Assembly (NCBI RefSeq): GCF_000807255.1 | Contig: NZ_CP009268.1 | Coordinates: 3,440,384-3,504,383 of the forward strand | DNA length: 64,000 nucleotides | Reading direction: 5' to 3' | DNA from: Clostridium pasteurianum DSM 525 = ATCC 6013 | GTDB taxonomy: Bacteria > Bacillota > Clostridia > Clostridiales > Clostridiaceae | Shown here: one piece after another, positions 26,834 to 36,011 of the stretch | Numbering within the stretch: position 1 is the stretch's first letter | Layout of the letters: every line of letters starts with the position of its first letter | Translations under genes and position numbers: made by a program | The notes under the pieces: model-generated | Told to the model about the DNA's origin: nothing | The model's database searches: none | The model's input: the letters and a program-made list of their open reading frames with translations, nothing else

Positions 26834-26866
26834 AACGCTCTCCTATAATATAGTAAAGTATTTAGT

Positions 26867-27928
26867 TTACACTATATTATCTATTATAACATTTATATTT
26901 TTTACCAAGTCAATTTCATAGAACTGTACGCTTTTTTTCGTAACAGAATCATATAGCACTCTAATAATGGGCTTATCTGGGAATCCAGGGTTTTGTTTTA
27001 TTACATAGCCTTCTATACCATTAGATAATTTTACACAAGATCCTAGTGGATAAACAGAAAAAGTCTTTTTAAAATTTTCTACAATTTTATCGTCAAATAT
27101 AGTTCCACTTCCTGCTAAAATCAGTTCATAAGCATCATTAGGTGCAAACTTTTCCCTATAACATCTATTATTCATTACAGAATCATAAACATCACATATA
27201 CAGACAATTTTGCCAAATTTAGAGATTTGATGGCCTTTTAAACCATAAGGATAACCCATACCATCCACTCTTTCATGATGTTCAACAATACTTTTAATAA
27301 CATCATTAGAAATTTTAAAATTATTTTTTAAAATCTCTTTTCCATAAATAGGATGCTTTTTTATTTCATCATATTCTTCATGAGTCAAAGAACCCTTTTT
27401 ATTTATTATAGCTATAGGAACTCTTGTCTTTCCAATATCATGAAGTACAGCCCCTATACCTAAATCTTTTAATTCAGTTTCCTTAAGATTCATTTTTTCC
27501 CCTAAAAACGTTGACATTATACCTGTATCTATAGAATGCCCATAGGTATAATTGTCATAAGATTGAATATTATATAAAAATTTATTCACATCTCTCATTT
27601 CTATTATATAGTCAATAAGATCCTCAACCATCCTCAAAGAATTTTTTGTTTCCTTTTGATTACCATTTGCACAAATATTTCTTACTATTTGTGACATATT
27701 TCTCATAGTTGTATTTTTTAATTCTAATAGTTGTTTATCTTCTTCTTCCACATCATCTAACCTGCTGTCTTCTACATATATGTACAAAATTCCTATTTTT
27801 TTCAATTTTTCTATATATAATGGATTTAGTTTTATGCCTGCACGTAATAATATATTTCCATCATTAGTATATATATTTCTACCAAGAATATCATCTTCTT
27901 TAACTCTATCCATGAATTCTAATCTCAT
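26867..27928 (-). CDS. HD-GYP domain protein, likely cyclic-di-GMP phosphodiesterase
   Basis: A 353-residue protein. Residues 1-70 contain a small N-terminal domain of the type found before HD-GYP modules (GRNIYTNDGNILLRAGIKL). The HD-GYP domain spans about 115-300: YGHSIDTGIMS, AVLHDIGKTRVP (HD pair), IVEHHERVDGMGYPYGLKG (GYP motif) and CICDVYDSVMNNRCYR. The key metal ligands are present, so it is probably active. It lowers cyclic-di-GMP and so favours motility. It matches the diguanylate cyclase encoded at 54-55 kb. GAGG precedes the ATG. Confidence 0.9.
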   Translation of the reverse strand: MRLEFMDRVKEDDILGRNIYTNDGNILLRAGIKLNPLYIEKLKKIGILYIYVEDSRLDDVEEEDKQLLELKNTTMRNMSQIVRNICANGNQKETKNSLRMVEDLIDYIIEMRDVNKFLYNIQSYDNYTYGHSIDTGIMSTFLGEKMNLKETELKDLGIGAVLHDIGKTRVPIAIINKKGSLTHEEYDEIKKHPIYGKEILKNNFKISNDVIKSIVEHHERVDGMGYPYGLKGHQISKFGKIVCICDVYDSVMNNRCYREKFAPNDAYELILAGSGTIFDDKIVENFKKTFSVYPLGSCVKLSNGIEGYVIKQNPGFPDKPIIRVLYDSVTKKSVQFYEIDLVKNINVIIDNIV

Positions 27929-28139
27929 AAGTACCTCATATAATACTAAAAACTTCAGAATTACAAAATATAAGTGGATATTTACAAATTATTCTGAACC
28001 ATTTAATATTAATTCTAATAATATTATATTTATATTTTTCACCTACAATATTATTTTCGTATTTTTTTAAATTTAATTTACAAAAATATTATAATTTATA
28101 AGGAAAATAAATATAATATAAGTATCAAACGTAACAGGG

Positions 28140-28174
28140 CTGTATCACAATATATAAATGTGATACAGTTTTTT
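28140..28174. terminator. Hairpin with T-run downstream of pepF
   Basis: CTGTATCACA (28140-28149) pairs with TGTGATACAG (28159-28168), followed by six T on the top strand. On the bottom strand it lies about 15 bases past the pepF stop codon but lacks a T-run beyond it. The rest of 27929-28188 is AT-rich and without features. Confidence 0.6.
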
Positions 28175-28188
28175 AAATATACATACTG

Positions 28189-29988
28189 TTAATTATTTTC
28201 CAGCATATCAAGTAATCTGTTAAAGGTTTCTATAGTGTCCTCTAAAGGTTTAGGCGTTGTCATATCAACTCCACCTTTCTTTAGTATATTTATTGGATAA
28301 TCACTTCCGCCGCTCTTTAAAAATTCCTTGTATTTTTTTACTGCTTTTTCTCCTTCTTTTAATATCATATTAGAAAAAGAATTGGCAGCAGAATAACCTG
28401 TAGCATATTGATATACATAAAAATCACTATAGAAATGAGGAATTCTTGCCCATTCCATATCTATTTCTTTATCTACTATCATGTTAGGGCCAAAATATTT
28501 CACATTTAAAGCATGCCATATACTGCAGAAATCTTCTCCAGAAAGAGGCTTACCATTTTCTATACTTTCATGAGTTATCTTTTCAAATTCAGCAAACATA
28601 ACCTGTCTAAACACAGTGGTTCTAATTTGCTCCAGCTGCTGATTAATAAAATACAGTTTTTTATTTTTATCCTTTTCTGTATTTATAAGGTGATTTATAA
28701 GAAGACACTCATTAGTTGTAGAAGCTACTTCAGCACAAAATAGTGTATAGCTGGCATATATAAATGGTTGAGTTCTCCTTGAATAATACGAATGGATGGA
28801 ATGCCCCATTTCATGTACCAGAGTAGATACATCATTTATTTCATAATTATAATTAAGCAGCACATAAGGCATAGAATCATAACATCCAAAGGAATAGGCT
28901 CCGCCTCTTTTACCTTTGTTTTCAAAGACATCAATCCATCCATCTTTTATTCCACTATCAAATATATCTAAATATTCTTTTCCAAGAGGCTTTAAGCCTT
29001 CTTTAGCAATTTCTACAGCTTTCTCAAATTCAATATGTTCTTTAGGTGTATCTACTAGAGGAACATACAAATCATACATGTGGATTTCATCTAATTTCAG
29101 TAATTTCTTTTTTATATCTACATATCTATGCAAGGATGATTTTAGATTGTTGTTTACAGTTTCAATTACATTGTCATATACATTTAATGGTATATCATTA
29201 GGTTTAAGACTATACTCCATAGAATTTTTATAATGTCTCACCTTTGATCCAAATACAAAATTTTTAATTGATGAAGATAAAGTCTGTGCAAAAGTATTCT
29301 TATAATTACCATAAGTATTAAATAATGCATTAAAGGCATTTTTTCTAACTTCTCTGTTTTTAGATTTTATAAAGTTACTGTATTTTACTTCCGTAAGTTC
29401 AACTTCATTTCCATATTCATCTATAACTTTAGGAAAAGTTATATCTGCATTTGAAAGCATACTAAATATATTTCCTGGAGCTTCTAGGCAATCAGAAACC
29501 GCAGCTAAAAGTTCTTCTTCACTTTTTGAAAGCACATGTGGCTTTGTTTTTAATATATCCTTTAATGCAAAATCATAGAGCTTAAGTTCAGGAATCTTCT
29601 CAACTTCCTTATTAATATGTTCCTCTGGTATTGATAAAAGCTCAGGAACAAAAAAAGCTGCAGCACTTTTAAATTCTGAAAGATAAGCATCTATTCTACT
29701 CTTTAATATTTGGAAAGTAGTATTTGTTGTATCTTCATCTGATCTCTGATGAGCATAAATAAATAACTTTTCAAGTATTCTTGAAGCTTCTTCATCTAAT
29801 TTATAAAATTCTAAAAGTTTATCTCCATCACTAAGTTTTCCACTGAGAACGGTTATCTTAGGGGAAAATTCTTTAAGTCTACTGAAATCCTTCTCCCAGG
29901 CATCTGTATCTTTATATACCTTATCTATTCTCCATTTATACTTTTCATCTATTTCATCTCTTGTCTTAGTTCTCTTTATTTCTTCCAT
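28189..29988 (-). CDS. pepF: Oligoendopeptidase F (M3B metallopeptidase)
   Basis: A 599-residue cytoplasmic zinc peptidase that cleaves short peptides. The catalytic HEXXH is in STLVHEMGHSIHSYYS (near residue 385), with the third zinc ligand Glu about 25 residues later (CAEVASTTNECLL). The C-terminal FYVYQYATGYSAANSF segment is typical of PepF. The length is standard for the family (about 600). It is a single-gene unit with a TATA-rich promoter area before it. Confidence 0.95.
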   Translation of the reverse strand: MEEIKRTKTRDEIDEKYKWRIDKVYKDTDAWEKDFSRLKEFSPKITVLSGKLSDGDKLLEFYKLDEEASRILEKLFIYAHQRSDEDTTNTTFQILKSRIDAYLSEFKSAAAFFVPELLSIPEEHINKEVEKIPELKLYDFALKDILKTKPHVLSKSEEELLAAVSDCLEAPGNIFSMLSNADITFPKVIDEYGNEVELTEVKYSNFIKSKNREVRKNAFNALFNTYGNYKNTFAQTLSSSIKNFVFGSKVRHYKNSMEYSLKPNDIPLNVYDNVIETVNNNLKSSLHRYVDIKKKLLKLDEIHMYDLYVPLVDTPKEHIEFEKAVEIAKEGLKPLGKEYLDIFDSGIKDGWIDVFENKGKRGGAYSFGCYDSMPYVLLNYNYEINDVSTLVHEMGHSIHSYYSRRTQPFIYASYTLFCAEVASTTNECLLINHLINTEKDKNKKLYFINQQLEQIRTTVFRQVMFAEFEKITHESIENGKPLSGEDFCSIWHALNVKYFGPNMIVDKEIDMEWARIPHFYSDFYVYQYATGYSAANSFSNMILKEGEKAVKKYKEFLKSGGSDYPINILKKGGVDMTTPKPLEDTIETFNRLLDMLENN

Positions 29989-30055
29989 ATAATTCTCCCC
30001 TTTTTAATATTTATCAAATATTTATAATTTTAGTATTACTATATCATAATATGTC

Positions 30056-30454
30056 CTATTCATATTTTTCTTTTTTATTCTTTATATCTTCAAACACTTT
30101 GTAAATTTTCTCTAATATTAAATCACAAAGTTCATTTAATCTTTTTTCCATCTCCTCATGCTGAGGTAAAAATTCAAATTTCACTAACCAAGTAGGATTA
30201 TATTCATCATCTACATCTTCTATATTATATCCTTTTTCACTAAAACTTTCATAATCAAAACAGTCAAATATAGCTGTATATTCCCATTCTTCCACATCTT
30301 TTTTTGTATCAAAAAAGACATTTACCAAATTACCGTCATAGTACATTTTTGTTATATATTCAGCTCCATCACTAACTTTATAACTACCAATTTCTCTTGT
30401 AAAGAACTTGTTTTCTTTGTCTTTCTCCATTAGAACTAAAGAAGAAAAATTCAT
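30056..30454 (-). CDS. Uncharacterised acidic protein
   Basis: A 132-residue soluble protein that I do not recognise with confidence. It begins MNFSSLVLMEKDKENKF and is rich in Glu, Asp and Tyr, with a mixed beta-strand character (VSDGAEYITKMYYDGNLVNVFFD) and a C-terminal helix rich in Glu and Lys. GAAAGGA places the start at MNFSS rather than the upstream in-frame codons. It lies between pepF and a divergent small membrane protein. Proteins of this look occur widely in clostridia as domains of unknown function. Confidence 0.75.
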   Translation of the reverse strand: MNFSSLVLMEKDKENKFFTREIGSYKVSDGAEYITKMYYDGNLVNVFFDTKKDVEEWEYTAIFDCFDYESFSEKGYNIEDVDDEYNPTWLVKFEFLPQHEEMEKRLNELCDLILEKIYKVFEDIKNKKEKYE

Positions 30455-30557
30455 TTTATCATTCCTTTCAGCGGTATCTATATTTACAAATATACCCAAA
30501 TATATTATAATTTATTTACATAAAAAGTAATTTTTATAGATTGGAGGAAATTTCATT

Positions 30558-30917
30558 ATGAAAAAAATAACTAAAGTAAAAAGAGTATACATACTTGGTA
30601 TTATAATAACCATAATTATTTTAATTATAGTTAGAATTAATACGTCTCATACAGAGGGTAAAGATATAAATTTTGCTGTAAATGAATATTTAACTACGGG
30701 AATTTTAAATAAATATAAATTATATGACATACAACACTCTTATTTAATATTTTCTGATTCAAATAATGCCATTATAAATATAATGGGCATAAAAAATAAA
30801 ACCTCTGCCAATACCACATGTTATAAGCTAAAAATGTCAAAAGACAACAGTGGGATTTGGCACGTAAAAAAAGTAATTCCGCTGTCTGATGTTCAATTTT
30901 TAAATGAAAATCATTAA
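30558..30917 (+). CDS. Small single-span membrane or secreted protein
   Basis: A 119-residue protein with a basic N-terminus, one hydrophobic helix (about residues 10-26) and an external domain of about 90 residues. I recognise no motif. The domain has a mixed pattern ending in HVKKVIPLSDVQF. GGAGG precedes the ATG with good spacing, and the gene ends 4 bases before the convergent Fur-family gene. The function is unknown; similar short proteins are common in spore formers. Confidence 0.7.
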   Translation: MKKITKVKRVYILGIIITIIILIIVRINTSHTEGKDINFAVNEYLTTGILNKYKLYDIQHSYLIFSDSNNAIINIMGIKNKTSANTTCYKLKMSKDNSGIWHVKKVIPLSDVQFLNENH

Positions 30918-30921
30918 TAAA

Positions 30922-31359
30922 TCACACTTTATTCTTTTTATTTTTCTCACAACGATTTACACACTCTTGACAAAGAGCTTTCATCTTAAGCTCATGTTCT
31001 ATAAGAACAAATCCTGTTTTATTTTTTATTAATTCCTCTACAGGAAGCATAGGGCACTCTATTTCAACTTCTTTATGACAGAGACTACATTCAATTACAT
31101 GTTTATGCTTGTGCCCTTTAATTTTATAATTACATTTTCCATCACCTAAATTAAATTTTTCAATTATACCTTTACGTTCAAATAAATCTAAACTTCTATA
31201 AACCGTAGATAAATCCACATTATGACCCTTATCCCTGCATTGTTCGTATATATTATCTGCACTTATAGCCTCTGAGTACTTATCTATAATCTCAAGTATA
31301 ACTACTCTTCCTAAAGTAACTTTAATTTTTTTTTCTTTAAGTAAAGCCTCATAATCCAT
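30922..31359 (-). CDS. Fur-family metalloregulator
   Basis: A 145-residue regulator of metal or peroxide response. The winged helix is in the N-terminal half (TLGRVVILEIIDKYSEAISADNIYEQCRDKG). The dimerisation domain carries a His-rich metal loop KGHKHKHVIECSLCHKEVEIECP and two Cys pairs (CSLC and CQEC) for structural zinc. Fur, Zur and PerR cannot be told apart safely; a Zur or Fur role is possible. The neighbouring mntP manganese exporter may be a target, but no operator could be assigned. Confidence 0.85.
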   Translation of the reverse strand: MDYEALLKEKKIKVTLGRVVILEIIDKYSEAISADNIYEQCRDKGHNVDLSTVYRSLDLFERKGIIEKFNLGDGKCNYKIKGHKHKHVIECSLCHKEVEIECPMLPVEELIKNKTGFVLIEHELKMKALCQECVNRCEKNKKNKV

Positions 31360-31477
31360 AGTATCACCTTACATAATTTTTATTTTTATTATATCACAAT
31401 TACTCATTATTGGTATATTAGGCACATTTAAATAGGTAATTATTAATGCTTGCCCACAAATTTCTATATATGCTATT

Positions 31478-32029
31478 TTAAAAGAAAATCATTTTTAGTC
31501 CGAATAGTGTAAGGATTATACCTCCTACAAAATCAGCATATTTGGTAATTATATTAATTTTTCTAAGATATCTTGAAATAATAAATCCTATGCAGGATAT
31601 ACTTCCACTTACAAAACCTATAAACAAAGTCTGATATATTATTACAGCGTGATTTAATATATTGTTAAAAACAGTAAAGCCTACTACTAAAGCATCTATA
31701 CTTACCGATGCACCAAGCACAATATACATTTTAGGATCTAATAACAATGTATCTGATTTTTTTTCGAACCCCTCCTTTATCATAAATATTCCTACTGCAG
31801 AAATAACCATACCTCCTATTAATTGAGGCACTGCAGCAATATATGTATTAAATAAAATTCCTGCATAGGCACCCATAAAAGAAAATAGGAATTGAAAAAA
31901 TCCAAATGAAAAACAAAATCTAATTTTATGTCTTCTTGCCATACAATTACACATACCTATACTTATAGCTACTCCAAAAGCATCCAGTGACAATGCTAAT
32001 GCAACTAAAAATAAAGAATAAATATCCAT
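31478..32029 (-). CDS. mntP: Manganese efflux pump MntP
   Basis: A 183-residue membrane protein with about six helices. The family signature is visible at the start ([18 protein letters not shown]) and repeated in the second half ([16 protein letters not shown]), each with the Asp needed for transport. It exports excess Mn2+. AGGAGGAG lies before the ATG. In many bacteria mntP has a manganese riboswitch of the yybP-ykoY type; I did not find one upstream here. The Fur-family gene downstream may be related. Confidence 0.93.
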   Translation of the reverse strand: MDIYSLFLVALALSLDAFGVAISIGMCNCMARRHKIRFCFSFGFFQFLFSFMGAYAGILFNTYIAAVPQLIGGMVISAVGIFMIKEGFEKKSDTLLLDPKMYIVLGASVSIDALVVGFTVFNNILNHAVIIYQTLFIGFVSGSISCIGFIISRYLRKINIITKYADFVGGIILTLFGLKMIFF

Positions 32030-32236
32030 GAAACTCCTCCTGTAAGCATTTAAAAATATAAGTTGAACTTTATATACAAAGTTTATTATTATATTTTTAT
32101 TAGTTATTTACTTTATTAAATTAAAAAATATAAGTAACAAAATATTTAATACATAGAATTTTTAATTTTACTATAAGTATATTTATTATTCACGTAATTT
32201 ATATTAATTTATTAATTTTTAACATAATTTTTTAAA

Positions 32237-32265
32237 TTGAATAAAGAAATTTTTTGTGTTAAAAT
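32237..32265 (+). promoter_or_regulatory. Promoter of the panBCD leader RNA
   Basis: A -35 TTGAAT (32237-32242), a 17-base spacer and a -10 TAAAAT (32260-32265). The transcript would begin near 32271 and run through a structured leader into panB. Confidence 0.6.
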
Positions 32266-32270
32266 ATTTT

Positions 32271-32490
32271 CGGGTAGTATCTTAAAGAACTGCACCAAAA
32301 GTGTTATTAATTTTAAACTTTCTGCTCATATCCTCTGAATGAGACAGCTAAAAAGAGATTAGTCCTAATTAATTTTAGGATTTTAAATAATTAGATTTAT
32401 ACTAAATTCTATAACCCTTTTGCGGTCTTTTTCACACATTAACACTTTTCAGGCATTTTGGGATATTCTATCCTGTACTATGTGTGTTAT
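32271..32490 (+). ncRNA. Long structured leader or independent small RNA before panB
   Basis: About 220 bases with several long-range pairings: AAAAGTGTTA (32297-32306) pairs with TAACACTTTT (32440-32449), framed by TGC/GCA. The 5' end (GGGTAG) can pair with CTATCC near 32468. Inside are small hairpins (CTCAT/ATGAG; TCCTAA/TTAGGA). A competing pairing, CACACAT (32433-32439) with ATGTGTG (near 32480), precedes a T-run. One long closing stem around a large bubble resembles 6S RNA in outline; competing stems suggest a riboswitch. A pan RNA motif is known before panB in Firmicutes, but I cannot confirm its bulged A residues here. Identity is open. Confidence 0.4.
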
Positions 32491-32643
32491 TTTTCCTATT
32501 AAATTTTATGTATTTTTAAGATCCTTAATAGAAATTGTATGCCGTTTAATCTACATATAAATTTTTCATTATTGATATTTTTTAACAACGCATAGATTAT
32601 TACTTTCTCAATATTAAAAAATAATTTTTTGGAGGTATATATT

Positions 32644-33471
32644 ATGAAAAATACTTCTTCAACTTTTGTAGCTGCAAAACAAAAGGGAGAAAAATTGGCA
32701 ATGCTTACAGCCTATGATTACTCTACAGCAAAAATTATAGATAATTCTGGCATAGATGGAATTTTAGTTGGAGATTCTTTAGGAATGGTGTGTTTAGGAT
32801 ACAAAGATACTCTAAGTGTAACTATGGAAGATATGATTCATCACACTAAAGCTGTGGCAAGAGGTACTAATAATGCATTATTAGTTAGTGATATGCCTTT
32901 CATGTCCTATCAAACCTCTGTGTATGATGCTATAAAAAATGCTGGGAGACTTATCCAAGAGGGAAATGCCGAAGCTGTTAAGCTTGAAGGTGGAGCTTCA
33001 GTACAGGAACAAATTAAAGCAATTGTAAAAGCACAAATTCCGGTAATGGGTCACATAGGTTTAACACCTCAATCTGTAAATATTTTTGGTGGATTTAAAG
33101 TTCAAGGTAAAGCAGATGAAGATGCTAAAAAGATTATAGAGGATGCTAAAATTTTAGAAGATTCAGGAGTTTTTTCAATAGTACTAGAGGGGATTCCTTC
33201 TAAACTAGCAGAAATAATAACAAATTCTGTATCGATACCAACTATAGGTATTGGTGCTGGAAAATACTGCGATGGACAAATTCTTGTATACCAAGATATG
33301 ATCAGTATGTTCCCAGATTTCAAGCCTAAATTTGTTAAATCCTACGCTGATGTAGGGGATTCTATGGCTTCTGCCTTTAAAACATACATTCATGAGGTTA
33401 AAAATTCTGTTTTCCCTGACGATGAGCATAGTTTTAAAATGAATGATAAAGTGCTAAGTAAACTATATTAG
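32644..33471 (+). CDS. panB: Ketopantoate hydroxymethyltransferase
   Basis: First step of pantothenate (vitamin B5) synthesis: transfers a hydroxymethyl group from methylenetetrahydrofolate to ketoisovalerate. The 275 residues include [12 protein letters not shown] near the start, the metal-site [11 protein letters not shown] (near 45) and KLEGG (near 115), GHIGLTPQS and [20 protein letters not shown]. The start is the ATG after TTTGGAGG; the TTG inside that site is not used. It is the first gene of panB-panC-panD, the classic order. Confidence 0.96.
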   Translation: MKNTSSTFVAAKQKGEKLAMLTAYDYSTAKIIDNSGIDGILVGDSLGMVCLGYKDTLSVTMEDMIHHTKAVARGTNNALLVSDMPFMSYQTSVYDAIKNAGRLIQEGNAEAVKLEGGASVQEQIKAIVKAQIPVMGHIGLTPQSVNIFGGFKVQGKADEDAKKIIEDAKILEDSGVFSIVLEGIPSKLAEIITNSVSIPTIGIGAGKYCDGQILVYQDMISMFPDFKPKFVKSYADVGDSMASAFKTYIHEVKNSVFPDDEHSFKMNDKVLSKLY

Positions 33472-33553
33472 ACTTAATAATAATTGCTATTAAAATAGAC
33501 TAATTTATTTCATGTAATATTCAAAAAAATATACCTGAGAAAGGATGTTTAAA

Positions 33554-34411
33554 ATGGAATTTGTACAAACTATCCAAGAAACAAAAAATATAATAAAAGA
33601 ATGGGAAAAAAGTGGTTTTACAATAGGTCTTGTACCTACTATGGGTTTTCTTCATGAAGGTCACGAGAGTTTAATAAAAAAAGCTGCCTCTGAAAATGAC
33701 AAAGTAGTGGTAAGTATATTTGTAAATCCAATTCAGTTTGGTCCGACGGAAGATTTAGATACCTATCCCAGAAACTTAGATAGGGATAAAAAAGTCTGTG
33801 AAAATGCAGGAACCAATTTAATTTTCAATCCTGCTCCTGAAGAAATGTACTTTGATAACGCAGTTACCTCAGTAACTGTTGGAGAGCTTACAAATGGTTT
33901 GTGCGGTTCTAAACGTCCTATTCACTTCCAAGGGGTATGTACTGTAGTTTCAAAGTTATTTAACATAGTTACTCCAGATAAAGCCTATTTTGGAGAAAAA
34001 GATGCACAGCAATTAGCCGTTATAAAAAGAATGGTTCGTGATCTTAATTTTGATATAGATATAATAGGCTGCCCTATTGTAAGGGAAGAAGATGGACTGG
34101 CAAAGAGTTCAAGAAATACTTATCTTTCTGACAGTGAAAGAAAAGCTGCCCTTGTTCTAAATGAAAGTCTTAAGTTAGCTAAAAAAGCTTTAGAAAATGG
34201 AGAAGTTCACGCTTCTAAATTAACTCACGTTATATCTGAAAAAATAAATAGTGAACCCCTTGCCAAAATTGACTATATCGAAATAGTAGATAGTATAGAT
34301 TTAAAACCTGTTTGTAAAATAAGTTCATCTATTTTAGTTGCTATAGCTGTATATATAGGTAAAACAAGACTTATAGATAATTTCACTTGGAATACTAATG
34401 ATAATAAATAA
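33554..34411 (+). CDS. panC: Pantothenate synthetase
   Basis: Joins pantoate and beta-alanine using ATP. The 285 residues include the nucleotide-binding [11 protein letters not shown] (residues ~28-38, HxGH type), [32 protein letters not shown] (near 150) and the KMSKS-like [10 protein letters not shown] (near 190). The start ATG follows GAAAGGATG by 6 bases, so the upstream in-frame codon is not used. It lies 82 bases after panB. Confidence 0.96.
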   Translation: MEFVQTIQETKNIIKEWEKSGFTIGLVPTMGFLHEGHESLIKKAASENDKVVVSIFVNPIQFGPTEDLDTYPRNLDRDKKVCENAGTNLIFNPAPEEMYFDNAVTSVTVGELTNGLCGSKRPIHFQGVCTVVSKLFNIVTPDKAYFGEKDAQQLAVIKRMVRDLNFDIDIIGCPIVREEDGLAKSSRNTYLSDSERKAALVLNESLKLAKKALENGEVHASKLTHVISEKINSEPLAKIDYIEIVDSIDLKPVCKISSSILVAIAVYIGKTRLIDNFTWNTNDNK

Positions 34412-34434
34412 TACTACTATGGAGGATAAAACCC

Positions 34435-34818
34435 ATGAAACTAAGCATGTTAAAATCAAAAATACACAGAGCTACCATTACAGAAGCTAAACTCAATTAT
34501 GTAGGAAGCATAACAATCGATATAGATCTCATGAAGGAAGCAAATATACTAGAATATGAAAAAATACAAGTAGTTAATATAAATAATGGAAGTAGAATTG
34601 AAACCTACGTTATTGCTGGTGAAAGCGGCAGTGGAGTTATATGCCTTAATGGTGCTGCTGCTAGATATGCACAACCAGGAGACAAGGTTATATTAATGAC
34701 TTACTGTGAAATGGAAGAAGAAGAAGCAAAACTTCATAAACCTGTTGTAGTATTTGTAAAAGATGATAACTCTATTTCTGAAATTACCACTTATGAAAGA
34801 CATGGCGAAATAAAATAA
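34435..34818 (+). CDS. panD: Aspartate 1-decarboxylase
   Basis: Makes beta-alanine from aspartate, completing supplies for PanC. The 127-residue proenzyme self-cleaves between Gly and Ser in [10 protein letters not shown] to form the pyruvoyl cofactor; both residues are present. [20 protein letters not shown] is the conserved C-terminal core. The start ATG comes 9 bases after GGAGGA; the family's usual MLKSKIHRA begins four residues later. It lies 23 bases after panC and is followed by a strong terminator. Confidence 0.96.
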   Translation: MKLSMLKSKIHRATITEAKLNYVGSITIDIDLMKEANILEYEKIQVVNINNGSRIETYVIAGESGSGVICLNGAAARYAQPGDKVILMTYCEMEEEEAKLHKPVVVFVKDDNSISEITTYERHGEIK

Positions 34819-34822
34819 AACA

Positions 34823-34869
34823 ATAATAGGATTAGTTAAAAGGGCCTATTTTTTAACTAATCCTATTAT
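34823..34869. terminator. Terminator of the panBCD operon
   Basis: Nineteen-base perfect arms (34823-34841 and 34851-34869) with a 9-base loop, core AGGATTAGTTAA. It lies between the convergent panD and degV-like genes and can serve both. Confidence 0.85.
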
Positions 34870-34887
34870 CATAATTTACTAAAAATT

Positions 34888-35736
34888 TTACTCTTCTTCT
34901 ATACAAACAAACCCAATAAGTCCCGGTCCGCTATGTACTCCTGATACAGGACTAATGCATCCTCCATAATATACAGAAGTTATATTAGGAAGCTTCTCTA
35001 TAGACTCTTTTACCTTAAGAGCATCATCCTCTCCATCTCCATGTACAACAAAAGCTCTGCATTTTTTATCTTTACATATTTCTTCTGCTATTTCAGTAAT
35101 TTTATTAAGCGCCTGTTTTTTACCCCTTGCCTTGAAATATGTATAATATTTTCCCTCCTGATCTATAGATATTATAGGTTTTAGCTTTAGTATAGTTCCT
35201 ATAGTTCCCGCTACTTTACCTATCCTTCCACCTTTAATAAGATACTCTAAGGTACCTACTACGAAGAATAAATGTACTCTATTTTTAATAGATGGTATAG
35301 CCTCAACTATCTCTTCAAAATTTTTACCACCTTCTAAAAGCTTTGCACATTCTTCAACTAAAGCTCCTTCTCCTAAGGATATAGATTTTGAATCACAAAT
35401 ATAAGATTTTATATTTTCATGATTCTTGCTTACTAGCGTTAACCCATTATATATACCTGAAAGTCCTGTAGAAAGAACTATAGCTATGGCATGAGTATAC
35501 CCCTCCTTTTCTAACTTATCATATAATTCTTCCATATCGGAAATAGCTGGCATTGATGAAGTAGGAACTTCTTCTTTTAATCCTCTATAGACTTCTTCTG
35601 ATGTAATTTCAACTTTATCCCTATATTCCCTGTCCTTATATATTATTCTAAATGATAAAACCTGTATATTATATTGATTAATTATATCCTGAGATAAATC
35701 TGCTGTAGTATCTGTTATCAAGGCTATCTTTTCCAT
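34888..35736 (-). CDS. DegV-family fatty-acid-binding protein
   Basis: A 282-residue cytoplasmic protein of the DegV/FakB family, which presents fatty acids to a kinase. The N-terminus IALITDTTADLS is typical. The lipid-site segments TSSMPAI (near 58), ALSTGLSGIYNG-like IVLSTGLSG (near 88) and GGRIGKVAGTIGTILKLKPII (near 165) are present. The C-terminal GGCISPVSGVHSGPGLIGF is a family hallmark. It is a single-gene unit. Which fatty acid it binds is not known. Confidence 0.92.
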   Translation of the reverse strand: MEKIALITDTTADLSQDIINQYNIQVLSFRIIYKDREYRDKVEITSEEVYRGLKEEVPTSSMPAISDMEELYDKLEKEGYTHAIAIVLSTGLSGIYNGLTLVSKNHENIKSYICDSKSISLGEGALVEECAKLLEGGKNFEEIVEAIPSIKNRVHLFFVVGTLEYLIKGGRIGKVAGTIGTILKLKPIISIDQEGKYYTYFKARGKKQALNKITEIAEEICKDKKCRAFVVHGDGEDDALKVKESIEKLPNITSVYYGGCISPVSGVHSGPGLIGFVCIEEE

Positions 35737-35917
35737 TGTATACCCTCCTAAATCATATTAAATAACTATATTCTAGATAATCTAACATATAATTCTTATT
35801 CATTCTATTATTACTAATTATTCTATTATATCATTATTCACATAATCATAAAGAATAATGTCACTCAATACTTTTATTGATTTATAATATAATTAATTAC
35901 TATAAACTAATACCTAA

Positions 35918-35959
35918 GAAAAGCTTATACTGAAAAAATCATTTCAATATAAGCTTTTC
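35918..35959 (-). terminator. Terminator of the pepV-like gene
   Basis: Arms 35918-35935 (GAAAAGCTTATACTGAAA) and 35942-35959 pair with one mismatch over a 6-base loop, about 50 bases past the stop codon. Confidence 0.8.
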
Positions 35960-36011
35960 ACTGTTAAAAAATTATATTTATAAATAAACTCCACTTAATA
36001 TACTTTTTAAT

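Noticed and set aside
32030-32240. Manganese riboswitch (yybP-ykoY) upstream of mntP
   Set aside because: The bottom strand in front of mntP is AT-rich and lacks the conserved helices and loop sequences.
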